This document shows positions 32,152-42,793 of a stretch of DNA of 64,000 bases, one piece after another. Every line of letters starts with the position of its first letter. The first letter of the stretch is position 1. Origin of the DNA: Drosophila miranda (taxonomy: Eukaryota; Arthropoda; Insecta; Diptera; Drosophilidae); assembly GCF_003369915.1 (NCBI RefSeq), contig NW_022881625.1:744001-808000 (forward strand). The letters run 5' to 3'. The notes below the pieces were generated by a model. That model was given only the letters and a program-made list of their open reading frames with translations, ran no database searches and had not been told where the DNA came from. The position numbers and the translations under genes are program-made.

Positions 32152-34312
32152 GCTGGCTGTTGGGTTGTGTGTTGGCGATCTGCTGCCTGTTTGTTGTTTT
32201 TAATTGAAAAGTCTCTTGTGTGTGTGTGTTTGTGTTTAAAGTATTTATTGGCACTTTTATTCTTTTTTGTTTTATGATGTTGACTGGAACAAAAGCTTGT
32301 CAAGGTAATTAATGGGTGTGGTGGAGGAAGGGCGGCACGGCACGGCACGGCACACAACAGACACCACAAAAGAAATCAGGGCAACACAGAAAAAGAAAAC
32401 GTCAATGGCGACACGGCACAGAACAACGAAAAAAGCGACACGACACGAAACGGTTCTGGCACGTCCGACGATCGCGACCTCTCGAGCGGGTGGACGAGAT
32501 GAGAGTGGCGGACGAGGTTCATGGTGGAACTCTCACATGTCCGCCAACTCCCATACTCTCCCCTCAACTCGACTGGACCGATCGCCGATCGTCATTTACC
32601 GGTGCTCTCACCCCCGGTTCCACTTTCACTCACCCCAATATTGAGTGAGATGAAAGTGGTCCGAGGGCAGCAGCACCGATAAGTAGGCAATGGAGAATTG
32701 GAATAGCCGTTTGTTTTAGTGGCTGTGTGTGTTGTCGTTGTCGTTGGTTAGCGGCCAGTGTCTTATGTTTGTGCTGTGTGTAGTGGCTGCTCTGTTGTTG
32801 GGGGATGGGATAGGATGGGGGGGGGGGGGGGATAAATGCCTGCTCCCGTATAACCGCCCGGATACTGTAAACTTCCGGATCTTTCGATCCGGGCGCGTGA
32901 CGCTCCGAAGAGTCGACCGCATAGCATCATATGGGCGGTTGAAATGGCTTTATTGGGGCGTTTGGCAGAGTGGCGGAGGTTGGCAGTGTTAATTTTGCTC
33001 CTGCTCAACCGCATTTTGCATTTAGAGGCATTTGAAGTGGGTAGGGGGTGGGGAGGAATTGGCTGGGCATAAATTGCCGAATTTGCGACCGATAACACAC
33101 TGGGCATTGATAAATGCATTTTAAATTTGAAATGGCTTTTTGGTGTGTTATCGGTCATAGTCTGGTATTTGCGTGGTATTTTTGGTAATACCACGTGTCA
33201 AGGGGAATTATGGGAATGGCAGATAGGTTGGGAAGAAGAGTAAGAAGGTAAAACTAATTAGAAAACTACGAAAAATATACAATTAACTACAGAAAAACTA
33301 AATTAATTTACAAAAACTTAATTCTAATATCACAGGTAAGTAACTAAAACTATCTACGGACATGCAAAAACTACAAAAAACAACAGGATAGACATCTACA
33401 ACAAATACATTGATGCAGACGAGGTAAAATAAACGATAATTGACATACATTTACACACATATAAACATATTAATTATATTTATTTTATTTCTAACAGGAG
33501 GACAACTACAACGAAGCACCGGCCGGCATAACAAACGCAATGCGAACATTACGCTGTATACCGGCCGGCTCTGTTGTCCCCCTGTGTGTTGTTTAGTGGC
33601 GATGGCTGGATTGATGGTGTTGGCGTGCATCGTGGGCAAAGTTGGAGATGGCGAGCGGCTCTAGTCCGGCCGCCCACGTTGCATCTGTCTGTTGGTTTAA
33701 TGCAGCAGACCGAGTGGCACTGGTCCGGCCACCCGAGATGCGTTGTCCAGTGTGTTGGCGTTGACATCGGTGTGTGATGTCAGACTGTCAGTATTATTGG
33801 CCGCATCCAAGTGGCAACTGGTCCGGCCACCAGGATACGTTGTCGATTTACTTGTTGATTGGCCGCATCCGAGTGGCTGCTGGTCCGGCCACCAGGATGC
33901 GTTGTCAGCAGAGTTGGCCTGGCCTCCTCGGCCACGTTCGTCATCGGTTCAAAAAAGGCCTCCTTTTCCGCTCCTTTGGCAGAAAATTGATGATGTTCAT
34001 GGCGAGGCAGCTGCTGTGGGGGCAGCTCTGTCTGGTGATTGGCAGGTACGTGTGTTTTTGTGTGTTTTGGGCGTTTTTTTTTTTTTCGTGTTGGCGTGTA
34101 TTGACTGTTTTCCTTTGTATTTTAGTGGCTGGCCTCTGGACTTCTGTTGGAATTGACGGCAGTGCTGCTGATGAGGCCTCCAAATTACGCCCATTATGCC
34201 TCAAGAGAGTTCCAGGAGTGGCGAGGCAGCTGCTGGAGGGGCAGCTCTGTCGGTTTAATAGCAGGTGAGTATGTTTGTTGGTCATTTGCAGATTTTTGTT
34301 AATTGTGTTTAA
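32152..34312 (-). repeat. Right-arm type A leader and tail between G6 and the DINE-1
   Basis: Mirror of 15579-17741, with a G run of about 14 near 32818, the GAAA hairpin near 32880, tandem repeats about 33660-33930 and + strand intron-like segments (for example 33427-33500 and about 34046-34124, the latter containing a T run). Confidence 0.78.
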
Positions 34313-35416
34313 TTATACCCGATACTCAAAATGAGAATTGGGGTATATTAGATTTGTGGTAAAAGTGGATGTGTGTAACGTCCAGAAGGAATCGTTACCA
34401 ACCCCATAAAGTATATATATTCTTGATCAGCATCAATAGCCGAGTCGATTGAGCCCTGTCTGTCTGTCCGTCTGTCCGTCCGTCCGTCCGTCCGTCCGTC
34501 CCCTTCAGCGCCTAGTGCTCAAGGACTATAAGAGCTAGAGCAACGATGTTTTGGATCCAGACTTCTGTGATATGTCACTGCTTTAAAAATATTTCAAAAC
34601 TTCGCCCCGCCCACTTCCGCCCCCACAAAGGACGAAAATCTGTGGCATCCACATTTTTAAAGATACGATAAAACCAAAAACGCAGAATCGGTGAGGATGA
34701 CCATATCTTCTACAGTGCAAAATCTGATCGTATAATGATTATAGCCAGAATCAAGAAAACAATTTCATTCTTTCTCGCTCTGTCTCTCTCTAGCACACAG
34801 GTTTCATGGTCGGTTTTGTCAATTGCAAAATATGAGTTCAAGGATCTCAGAACCTATAAGAGCCAGAGCAACCAAATTTGGTATCCACACTCCTGTGATA
34901 TCGGACCTTGACCGTTTCGTGTCCAAATTTCGCCACACCCCCTTCCGCCCGCGCAAAGGACGAAAATCTGGGGCATCCACAAATCTCAGAGACTATTAAG
35001 GCTAGAGTAACCAAATTTGGTATCCGCACTTCTGTTAGATCTCACTATAAAACGTATATCTCAGAATTTCGCCCCACCCCTTTTCGCCCCCACAAAAGAC
35101 GAAAATCAGTTGCATCCACAATATTGCACATTCGAGAAAACTAAAAACGCAGAATCATAGATAATGACTATATCTATCAGATTGCTGAATCTGGATCAGA
35201 TCGGATCATTTTTGTAGCCAAAAGCAAGAAATCAATTTTCAGTGGCTACGCAGCGGCCGACGTCACGCTCAGACTGATTTTCTGTCTCTCTCGCACGCAC
35301 TCTTTGTCGTGTCGTTTAATATTAGCGGCGTCTGCCGGAGGAGAGTTATACTGACTTAGTATCGGGTATAACCGTAGAGTTGCGGTGTCCGCAGCAACTC
35401 ACAACGTTCCCCCTCG
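34313..35416 (+). mobile_element. Right-arm copy of the INE-1/DINE-1 element
   Basis: Mirror of 14476-15578, starting TTATACCCGATACTC at 34313 and ending with the GAGTTGC/GCAACTC hairpin and CCCCCTCG at 35416. Minor substitutions only (for example GAGAATTGG for GAGTATTGG near the start, GCGGCC for GCGCCC near 35253). Confidence 0.85.
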
Positions 35417-35469
35417 TTTTTTTCTATTTTTAGGTTTTATTGGCATTAAACTTCTGCTATTTGTCGCAA

Positions 35470-37732
35470 TCAGTAGACGCCGTTTAATCCGTCGCTTTCG
35501 GAGTCGCCACTGGATTCTCCATTTAGAAACCTACCTAGGTCCTCATAAGGCTCTTCATCGGTCCATTGGCTGTCGTCGTCCATGTCCATATCCGGCTCAC
35601 CGTCAAAAATGGCCACTGCTGCTGCTGCATTGGCGGCTATTGGAACCGCTGCTGCTGCTGCTGCAGCCAATCTGGTGAGCTGCTCTGCCATCCGTTCGAT
35701 CCTCCTTTCCAACTCTGTTATACGCTGTACGTACAATTGCAGGTTTTGAGCGCAGCTGCCATCACACTGGCGTCTGGCCGCTGCTGCTGCTGGTGTTGGC
35801 GTGGCGTCGGAGCATCATTCGCGATCGGCTGCATCGGCTGGACCCTCTGGTGTTGGCGCCCCTGGTCGATGGCTGGGGATGTTGGTCGCCATACCGATGC
35901 TGCTGCCGATGCTGCCGATCCGGTTGGTGTTGGCGTTGCTGCTGCGGATTATGGAGTGGCTGTGGATGTGGCTGCTGCTGGCGACGTTGTATTGGCTGGT
36001 GTCGCTGTTGGCTTGGCTGTGGCTGCTGTCTGCGACGCTCCTCCTCCCTGGCGACCCTTTGGGCCACGAGCCTCTGCCTGGCTGCCTTGTAGGATGGGCA
36101 TCCTTTGTATGAGCTGATGTGCTGGCCCTGGCAGTTGGCGCATTTGGGATTGACGGCCCTTGGCTTGCTGCACTCCGTCGTCAGGTGCCCGCCCGCGCAT
36201 TTCATGCAAACTGCAGCGCGTCTACAATATGCGCGGGTGTGGCCAAACACCTGACATCGATGGCACTGGGCAGGGTCACGGGAGACTCCAAGTCTCTCAA
36301 CCGTGACGGGCCTCCCACCCAGGCGTCGCAGCTTTAACACCCCGCATTGGCCACGGTCCGGTTTGGGGGCGATATCAGCCTCGAAGAGGTTGAATTGGCG
36401 GCTGCGATCAAATCGATCGGTGATCACCCTTACAAACCGAACCGTGAACCCCTCATTCAGCATGGTGCTGCGAATCCAATCCGGCGGCGTGGAGTGGGAG
36501 AGTCTTCGGATGAGGATCCTCAAGCCACGTTCCTGGCTGGGCTGATGCCCGAATTCGCCGTGCCGGATGTCATCGTCGGTGGTAGTGGCAGGGGTGTTTG
36601 TGATGGTGATGGCGGTGGTGGTGTTGGTGTTTGTATTGGCGGGTGTATTTGTATTTGTATTGGCGTCATTATTATCTCTATTGTTAATTGTGGTATTGTC
36701 TGTGTGAATGGCTGGTGATTGTCTATGTATTGGCTGTTGTCGATGTTGGTGATGGCTGTGGGTCTGGCTATTGGCAATTATAGTAGTGGCAGGGGCAGGG
36801 GCAGGGGCAGGGGCATGTGTTGGCTGTGCGGATTGCGGCATAGTGGCAGGATCGGCAACTGTGTTGGTGTTGGCTGCATGTGCCGTCCGTTTCTGCTGCT
36901 TCTGCTGTTGCTCCCTCAGCTCGTGCTGCCTCAGCTGCTCCTGGACAATAGCCTCCAGCTCCTCCATTGTCTGCCTTTTCTTCTTCGGCTTCCTAATTGG
37001 CGGCCGCTGCTGCCGCTGCTGGTGATGGCGGCCCCGTCTTCTGGCCTGCTTCCTCTCACCCTCATCCTCATCTTCGCACCCACTGTCGATGAGGGCGCGG
37101 CGTCGTTTTGGTGTTGGTGAGATTGGCTGTGATTGTGGTTGTGTAGTTGCTGCTGTTTGTCGTAGTATTGGTGCTGACTGGGCTATGGCTCGGATCGACC
37201 CGCTGCTCGAACTCGAACCAAGTTCGACACGCAACGGGTTCGATCCGGTCGTGTGTGTGTGTGTGGCGGCCCGTTGACCGTTTTGGCGCTCCGCTCTTGC
37301 GCGTCGGCTAGCCGGCTCTCCTCCGTCTTCTCCCTCTCCCGTTACTCCTGAACGGTTTTGTATGTCCGAGAGCGTGAGAGGCGGGAAAAGCGGCAGCGAG
37401 AGCGGCGTCCCATCGGCCCTTCCCTTTGCGTTTGGTGCGGTTTTTGTGATGTGTCTCGAGGGGGGAGTGGCTGTGGCCGTGGATATATCGGCCATGGCAA
37501 TGGCTGGGTACTCACTCGATGGAAGGCTGTGGCGTCGGCGAGCTGCATTGGCTGGGGCGTTGGTGTTGGCGCCTGCGCCGAGGGCTCTGCTGCTGCTGCT
37601 GCTATTGGCGGTGTTGGTGTTGGTGTTGGTGTTGTTGGCTGCTGCTGCTGCTGCAAGGGCGCCTCTGCGGGCCGCTCTGCCGCCGTCGCTGTGTCGTCTG
37701 GCTGTCCCTCGTCTGGCCATTCCTCTGGTCAT
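35470..37732 (-). pseudogene. Right-arm copy of gag G5
   Basis: Mirror of 12159-14422. The C run near CTCGAG is intact here, so one frame runs from ATG 37732 through NLS-like motif, coiled coil, RNP block and all three knuckles for about 655 codons. It then breaks near 35870 where a few bases of CGACCAGGGGGCGCC are missing, and the acidic tail lies in another frame (35470-35736). Also ATATCGGAC is changed to ATTTTTGAC (ISDGEP to IFDGEP). Each arm therefore damages a different end of the same gene. Confidence 0.85.
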
Positions 37733-39222
37733 GGCTGGCTGTTGGTTTGTGTGTTGGCGATCTGCTGCCTGTTTGTTGTTCTTTAATTGAAAAGTCTCTT
37801 GTGTGTTTTTTTATTTAATGTATTTATTGGCACCTTAGTTCTCTTTTTTTCTTGTCTATCACAGTTATCTCTTTTAGTTTGTGATGTTTGTGATGTTTGT
37901 AGTGGCACAGGAACTAAAGCTTGTCGGAGATAGTAGTGGGTGGGGTGAAGGAAGGGCTGGAGCGTGGTGGATTGGCCAGGAGCACTTTTCCGCGTTTGGA
38001 ATGGTCATGTGCAGCGGCGAATGGGGAGGGGGGGGGGGGGGGCGACACAAAATGGCTGCTGCCTGGCTTGGCTTGGCGTCGTCTGGCCTTCACTGTCTTT
38101 ATTTTTTGGCACCAGAGCACAAATGACACGGCAAACGATATACGACAAACAGTCAAAACGACAAACGACACGGGCAACACTGATGGCAACGAACAAACAA
38201 ACTTGCGATTTTATTTTATTTTAATGGCGGCGGCGATGGTTCAATTTATATACGTCCGACGATCGCGACCTCTCGAGCGGGTGGACGAGATGAGAGTGGC
38301 GGACGAGGTTCATGGTGGAACTCTCACATGTCCGCCAACTCCCACACTCTCCCCCTCAACTCGAAAGGCCCGATCGCCGGTCGTCACTTACCGGTGCTCT
38401 CACCCCCGGTTCCACTTTCACTCACCCCAATATTCAGTGAGATGAAAGTAGTCCGAGGGCAGCAGCACCGATAAGTAGGCAATGGAAGATTTGAACGGCC
38501 TTCTGTTTCAGTGGCTGCGTGTCTAATGTTTCTCTGTGCTGTGTGAATTGGCTGCTCTGTTCTCAAGGATGGGATGGGATGGGAAGGGGAAAGTTTGCCT
38601 GCTCCCGTATAACCGCCCGGATACTTTCAACTTCCGGATCTTACGATCCGGGCGAGAGACGCTCCGAAGAGTCGACCGCATAGCATCTTGTGGGCGGTTG
38701 TATTGGCATTGTTGGGGCATTTGGCTGAGTGGCGAAGGATGGCAGTGTTCATTTTATTCCTGCTCAGCCTCATTTGGCATTTAGTGGCATTTGAAGTGGG
38801 TGGGGGGTGGGTGAGGAATTGGCTGGGCATAATTGCCGAAGTTGCGACCGATAACATACTGGGCATTGAGAAATGCAATTTGAATTTGTATTGGCTTTTT
38901 TGGTGTGTTATCGGTCAAGTCTGGTATTTGCGTGGTATTTTTAGTAATACCACATGTCAGGGGAAATATGGGAATGGCAGATAGGTGGGGAAGAAGAGGA
39001 AAAAGGTAATAAAACTAATCAGAAAACTACTAATAATATACAATTAACTACAGAAAAACTACATTAATTTACAAAAACGTATTCCTTATATCACAGGCTA
39101 GTAACTAAAACTATGGACAAACTGTCTACGGACATGCAAAAACTACAAAAAACAACAGGATTGACATCTACAACAAGAACATTGATGCAGACAAGGTAAA
39201 ATAAACGATAATTGACATACAT
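37733..39222 (-). repeat. Right-arm type B leader and tail between G5 and G4
   Basis: Mirror of 10665-12158, with G15 at 38028-38042, TATA box at 38246-38252, conserved block about 38252-38486, GTAA hairpin near 38633-38650, and + strand intron-like segments including 39196-39269. In type B the acceptor at about 39098 (ATCACAG) is followed by GCTAGTAAC, so the donor seen in type A at this point is absent. Confidence 0.75.
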
Positions 39223-41142
39223 TTACACACATATAAACATATTAATTATATTTATTTTATTTCTAACAGGAGGACAACTACAACGAAGCACCGGCCGGCA
39301 TAACAAACGCAATGCGAACATTACGCTGTATACCGGCCGGCTCTGTTGTCCCCCTGTGTGTTGTTTATTGGCTGGTTGTGAGTATTGGCGTGCATCGTGG
39401 GCAATGATGGTCTTGATGGCAAGCGGCTCTGGTCCGGCCGCCCACGTTGCATCTGTCTGTTGGTTAGTGTTGGCTGCTGCACTCGATGGGCACTGGTCCG
39501 GCCACCCAACTGCATTGTCATCGTGTTGGCATTGGCATCGGTGTGTGATGGCAATGGTCGGAGTTATTGGCCGCATCCAAGTGGCGAACTGGTCCGGCCA
39601 CCAGGATGCGTAGTCGATTTTAATTGTTGATTGGCCGCATCCAAGTGGCTGCTGCTGCAACTGTCGCTGTAGTGGCTGCTGGTGACGTTGTGATGGCTGC
39701 TGGAGACGATGTGCTGGCTGTTGCTGCTGTATTGGCTGCTGCATTTGCTGTGGCTGTTGCCGTAGTGGCTGAGGCTGCTGCTGCTGCCGTCGATGCTCCT
39801 GGACAGCGACCCTGTGGGCCAGGAGCCGCTGCCTGGCTGCCTTGTAGGCGCTGCAGCCCTTGTAGGCGCTGATGTGGGCGCCTTGGCAGTTGGCGCATTT
39901 GGGATTGACGGCCCTTGGCTTGCTGCACTCCGTCGTCTGATGTCCACCCGCGCATTTCATGCAGACAGCAGCTCGTCTACAATATGCGCGGGTGTGGCCA
40001 AACACCTGACATCGATGGCACTGGGCAGGGTCACGGGAGACTCCAAGTCTCTCAACCGTGACGGGCCTCCCACCCAGGCGTCGCAGCTTCAACACATCGA
40101 ATTGACCACGGTCCGGTTTGGGGGCGATCTCAGCCTCGAAGAGGTTGTATTGGCGGCTGCGATCGAATCGATCGGTGATCGCCCGAGTAAACCGGACCGT
40201 GTACCCTTCGGCATGCATACAGTCCCGGAACCAGTCAGAGGGCGTGGAATGGGGAAGACCTCGGATGAGGATCCTCAAGCCTCTGTCCTCCGCAGGCTTT
40301 TGCCCGAACTCGCCGTGCCGGATGTCATTGGCAATGGCAAGGGTGTGTGTATTGGGAGTGGCAGTAGTTGTGTTGGTGTTGGTATTGGCGATGGTGCTGG
40401 TGCTGGTGTGAGTGGCGGTGACGGTGTTGGTGTTTGTATTTGTGTTTTGTGTTTGCTGCCGCTGCTGGTGATGGCGGCCCCGTCGTCTAGCCTGCTTCAT
40501 CTCACCCTCACCCTCATCGTCACTCCCACTGTCGATGAGGGCGCGGCGTCGTTTTGGTGTTGGTGGGATTTGTGGCATTGGAGCAGGCTGGGCTATGGCT
40601 CGGATCGACCCGCTGCTCGAGCTCGAACCAGGTTCGACACGCAACAGGTTCGATCCGGTCGTGTGTGTGTGTGTGGCTGCCCGTTGGCCGTTTTGGCGCT
40701 CCGCTCTTGCGCGTCGGCTTGCCGGCTCTCCTCCGTCTTCTCCCTCTCCCGTTACTCCTGAACAGTTTTGTGCGTCCAAGAGCGTGAGAGGCGGGAAAAG
40801 TGGCAGTGAGAGCGGCGTCTTTTCGGCCTTTCCCTTTGTGGTTGGCGCGGTTTTTGTGACGGGTCTCGAGTGGGGAGTGGCTGTGGCCGTGGATATATCG
40901 GCCATGGCAATGGCTGGGTACTCACTCGATGGAAGGCTGTGGCGTCGGCGCTCTGCATTGGCTGGGGCGTTGGTGTTGGGGCCTGCGCCGAGGGCTCTGC
41001 TGCTGCTGCTGCTATTGGCGGTGTTGGTGTTGGTGTTGGTGTTGTTGGCTGCTGCTGCTGCTGCTAGGGCGCCTCTGCGGGCCGCTCTGCCGCCGTCGCT
41101 GTGTCGTCTGGTTGACCCTCGTCTGGCCATTCCTCTGGTCAT
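39223..41142 (-). CDS. Gag G4 copy, the longest unbroken gag (chimeric C-terminus)
   Basis: Uninterrupted from ATG 41142 to a stop at 39223, 639 residues. Domains: basic N-terminus (1-25), Thr/Asn repeat (33-42), Arg-rich SRRARAERQNGQR (142-154), NLS-like PKRRRALIDS (196-205), acidic DDEGEGE (208-214), Thr/Asn run (231-262), RNP-like block from RGLRILIRGL (287) to about 372, and three CCHC knuckles at C375-C388, C394-C406 and C416-C430. A Gln-rich stretch (about 450-510) then passes directly into sequence encoded by the tail tandem repeats, replacing the coiled coil and acidic end. Jockey-clade gags bind their own RNA; HeT-A gag brings it to telomeres. No RT gene follows. Could be translated; the altered C-terminus makes normal function doubtful. 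Confidence 0.8.
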   Translation of the reverse strand: MTRGMARRGSTRRHSDGGRAARRGALAAAAAANNTNTNTNTANSSSSSRALGAGPNTNAPANAERRRHSLPSSEYPAIAMADISTATATPHSRPVTKTAPTTKGKAEKTPLSLPLFPPLTLLDAQNCSGVTGEGEDGGEPASRRARAERQNGQRAATHTHTTGSNLLRVEPGSSSSSGSIRAIAQPAPMPQIPPTPKRRRALIDSGSDDEGEGEMKQARRRGRHHQQRQQTQNTNTNTNTVTATHTSTSTIANTNTNTTTATPNTHTLAIANDIRHGEFGQKPAEDRGLRILIRGLPHSTPSDWFRDCMHAEGYTVRFTRAITDRFDRSRQYNLFEAEIAPKPDRGQFDVLKLRRLGGRPVTVERLGVSRDPAQCHRCQVFGHTRAYCRRAAVCMKCAGGHQTTECSKPRAVNPKCANCQGAHISAYKGCSAYKAARQRLLAHRVAVQEHRRQQQQPQPLRQQPQQMQQPIQQQQPAHRLQQPSQRHQQPLQRQLQQQPLGCGQSTIKIDYASWWPDQFATWMRPITPTIAITHRCQCQHDDNAVGWPDQCPSSAAANTNQQTDATWAAGPEPLAIKTIIAHDARQYSQPANKQHTGGQQSRPVYSVMFALRLLCRPVLRCSCPPVRNKINIINMFICV

Positions 41143-41252
41143 GGCTGGCTGTTGGTTTGTGTGTTGGCGATCTGCTGCCTGTTTGGTTTTTTTTAATTGA
41201 AAAGTCTCTTGTGTGTGTGTGTTTGTGTTTAATGTATTTATTGGCACCTTAG
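41143..41252 (-). other. Leader of the G4 copy, undeleted form
   Basis: Mirror of 8670-8739 but 40 bases longer, keeping the stretch from TTTTCAATT to CAACACACAAACC that the left arm lost. The T10 run at about 41259-41268 marks the join to truncated G3. Confidence 0.75.
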
Positions 41253-42793
41253 TTATCTTTTTTTTTTGCAAACTGCAGCGCGTCTACAATATGCGCGGGT
41301 GTGGCCAAACACCTGACATCGATGGCACTGGGCAGGGTCACGGGAGACTCCAAGTCTCTCAACCGTGACGGGCCTCCCACCCAGGCGTCGCAGCTTTAAC
41401 ACCCCGCATTGGCCACGGTCCGGTTTGGGGGCGATCTCAGCCTCGAAGAGGTTGAATTGGCGGCTGCGATCAAATCGATCGGTGATCACCCTTACAAACC
41501 GAACCGTGAACCCCTCATTCAGCATGCTGCTGCGAATCCAATCCGGCGGCGTGGAGTGGGAGAGTCCTCGGATGAGGATCCTCAAGCCACGTTCCTGGCT
41601 GTGCTGATGCCCGAATTCGCCGTGCCGGATGTCATCGTCGGTGGTAGTGGCAGGGGTGTTTGTGATGGTGATGGCGGTGGTGGTGTTGGTGTTTGTATTG
41701 GCGGGTGTATTTGTATTTGTATTGGCGTCATTATTATCTCTATTGTTAATTGTGGTATTGTCTGTGTGAATGGCTGGTGATTGTCTATGTATTGGCTGTT
41801 GTCGATGTTGGTGATGGCTGTGGGTCTGGCTATTGGCAATTATAGTAGTGGCAGGGGCAGGGGCAGGGGCAGGGGCAGGGGCATGTGTTGGCTGTGCAGA
41901 TTGCGGCATAGTGGCAGGATCGGCAACTGTGTTGGTGTTGGCTGCATGTGCCGTCCGTTTCTGCTGCTTCTGCTGTTGCTCCCTCAGCTCGTGCTGCCTC
42001 AGCTGCTCCTGGACAATAGCCTCCAGCTCCTTCATTGTCTGCCTTTTCTTCTTCGGCTTCCTAATTGGCGGCCGCTGCTGCCGCTGCTGGTGATGGCGGC
42101 CCCGTCTTCTGGCCTGCTTCCTCTCACCCTCATCCTTATCTTCGCTCCCACTGTCGATGAGGGCGCGGCGTCGTTTTGGTGTTGGTGGGATTGGCTGTGA
42201 TTGTGGTTGTGTAGTTGCTGCTGTTTGTCGTAGTATTGGTGCTGACTGGGCTATGGCTCGGATCGACCCGCTGCTCGAACTCGAACCAAGTTCGACACGC
42301 AACGGGTTCGATCCGGTCGTGTGTGTGTGTGTGGCGGCCCGTTGGCCGTTTTGGCGCTCCGCTCTTGCGCGTCGGCTAGCCGGCTCTCCTCCGTCTTCTC
42401 CCTCTCCGTTACTCCCGAACGGTTTTGTATGTCCGAGAGCGTGAGAGGCGGGAAAAGCGGCAGCGGGAGCGGCGTCCCATCGGCCCTTCCCTTTGCGTTT
42501 GGCGCGGTTTTTGTGATGTGTCTCGAGGGGGGAGTGGCTGTGGCCGTGGATATATCGGCCATGGCAATGGCTGGGTACTCACTCGATGGAAGGCTGTGGC
42601 GTCGGCGCTCTGCATTGGCTGGGGCGTTGGTGTTGGCGCCTGCGCCGAGGGCTCTGCTGCTGCTGCTGCTATTGGCGGTGTTTGTGTTGGTGTTGTTGGC
42701 TGCTGCTGCTGCTGCTAGGGCGCCTCTGCGGGCCGCTCTGCCGCCGTCGCTGTGTCGTCTGGTTGTCCCTCGTCTGGCCATTCCTCTGGTCAT
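41253..42793 (-). pseudogene. Right-arm copy of gag G3
   Basis: Mirror of 7128-8669. One C is missing in CTCTCCGTTACTCCCG near 42405, so the N-terminal frame (from ATG 42793) ends at 42251 and the rest is in the frame 41253-42302. The C-terminal truncation after the first knuckle is shared with the left arm and predates the duplication. Confidence 0.85.
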
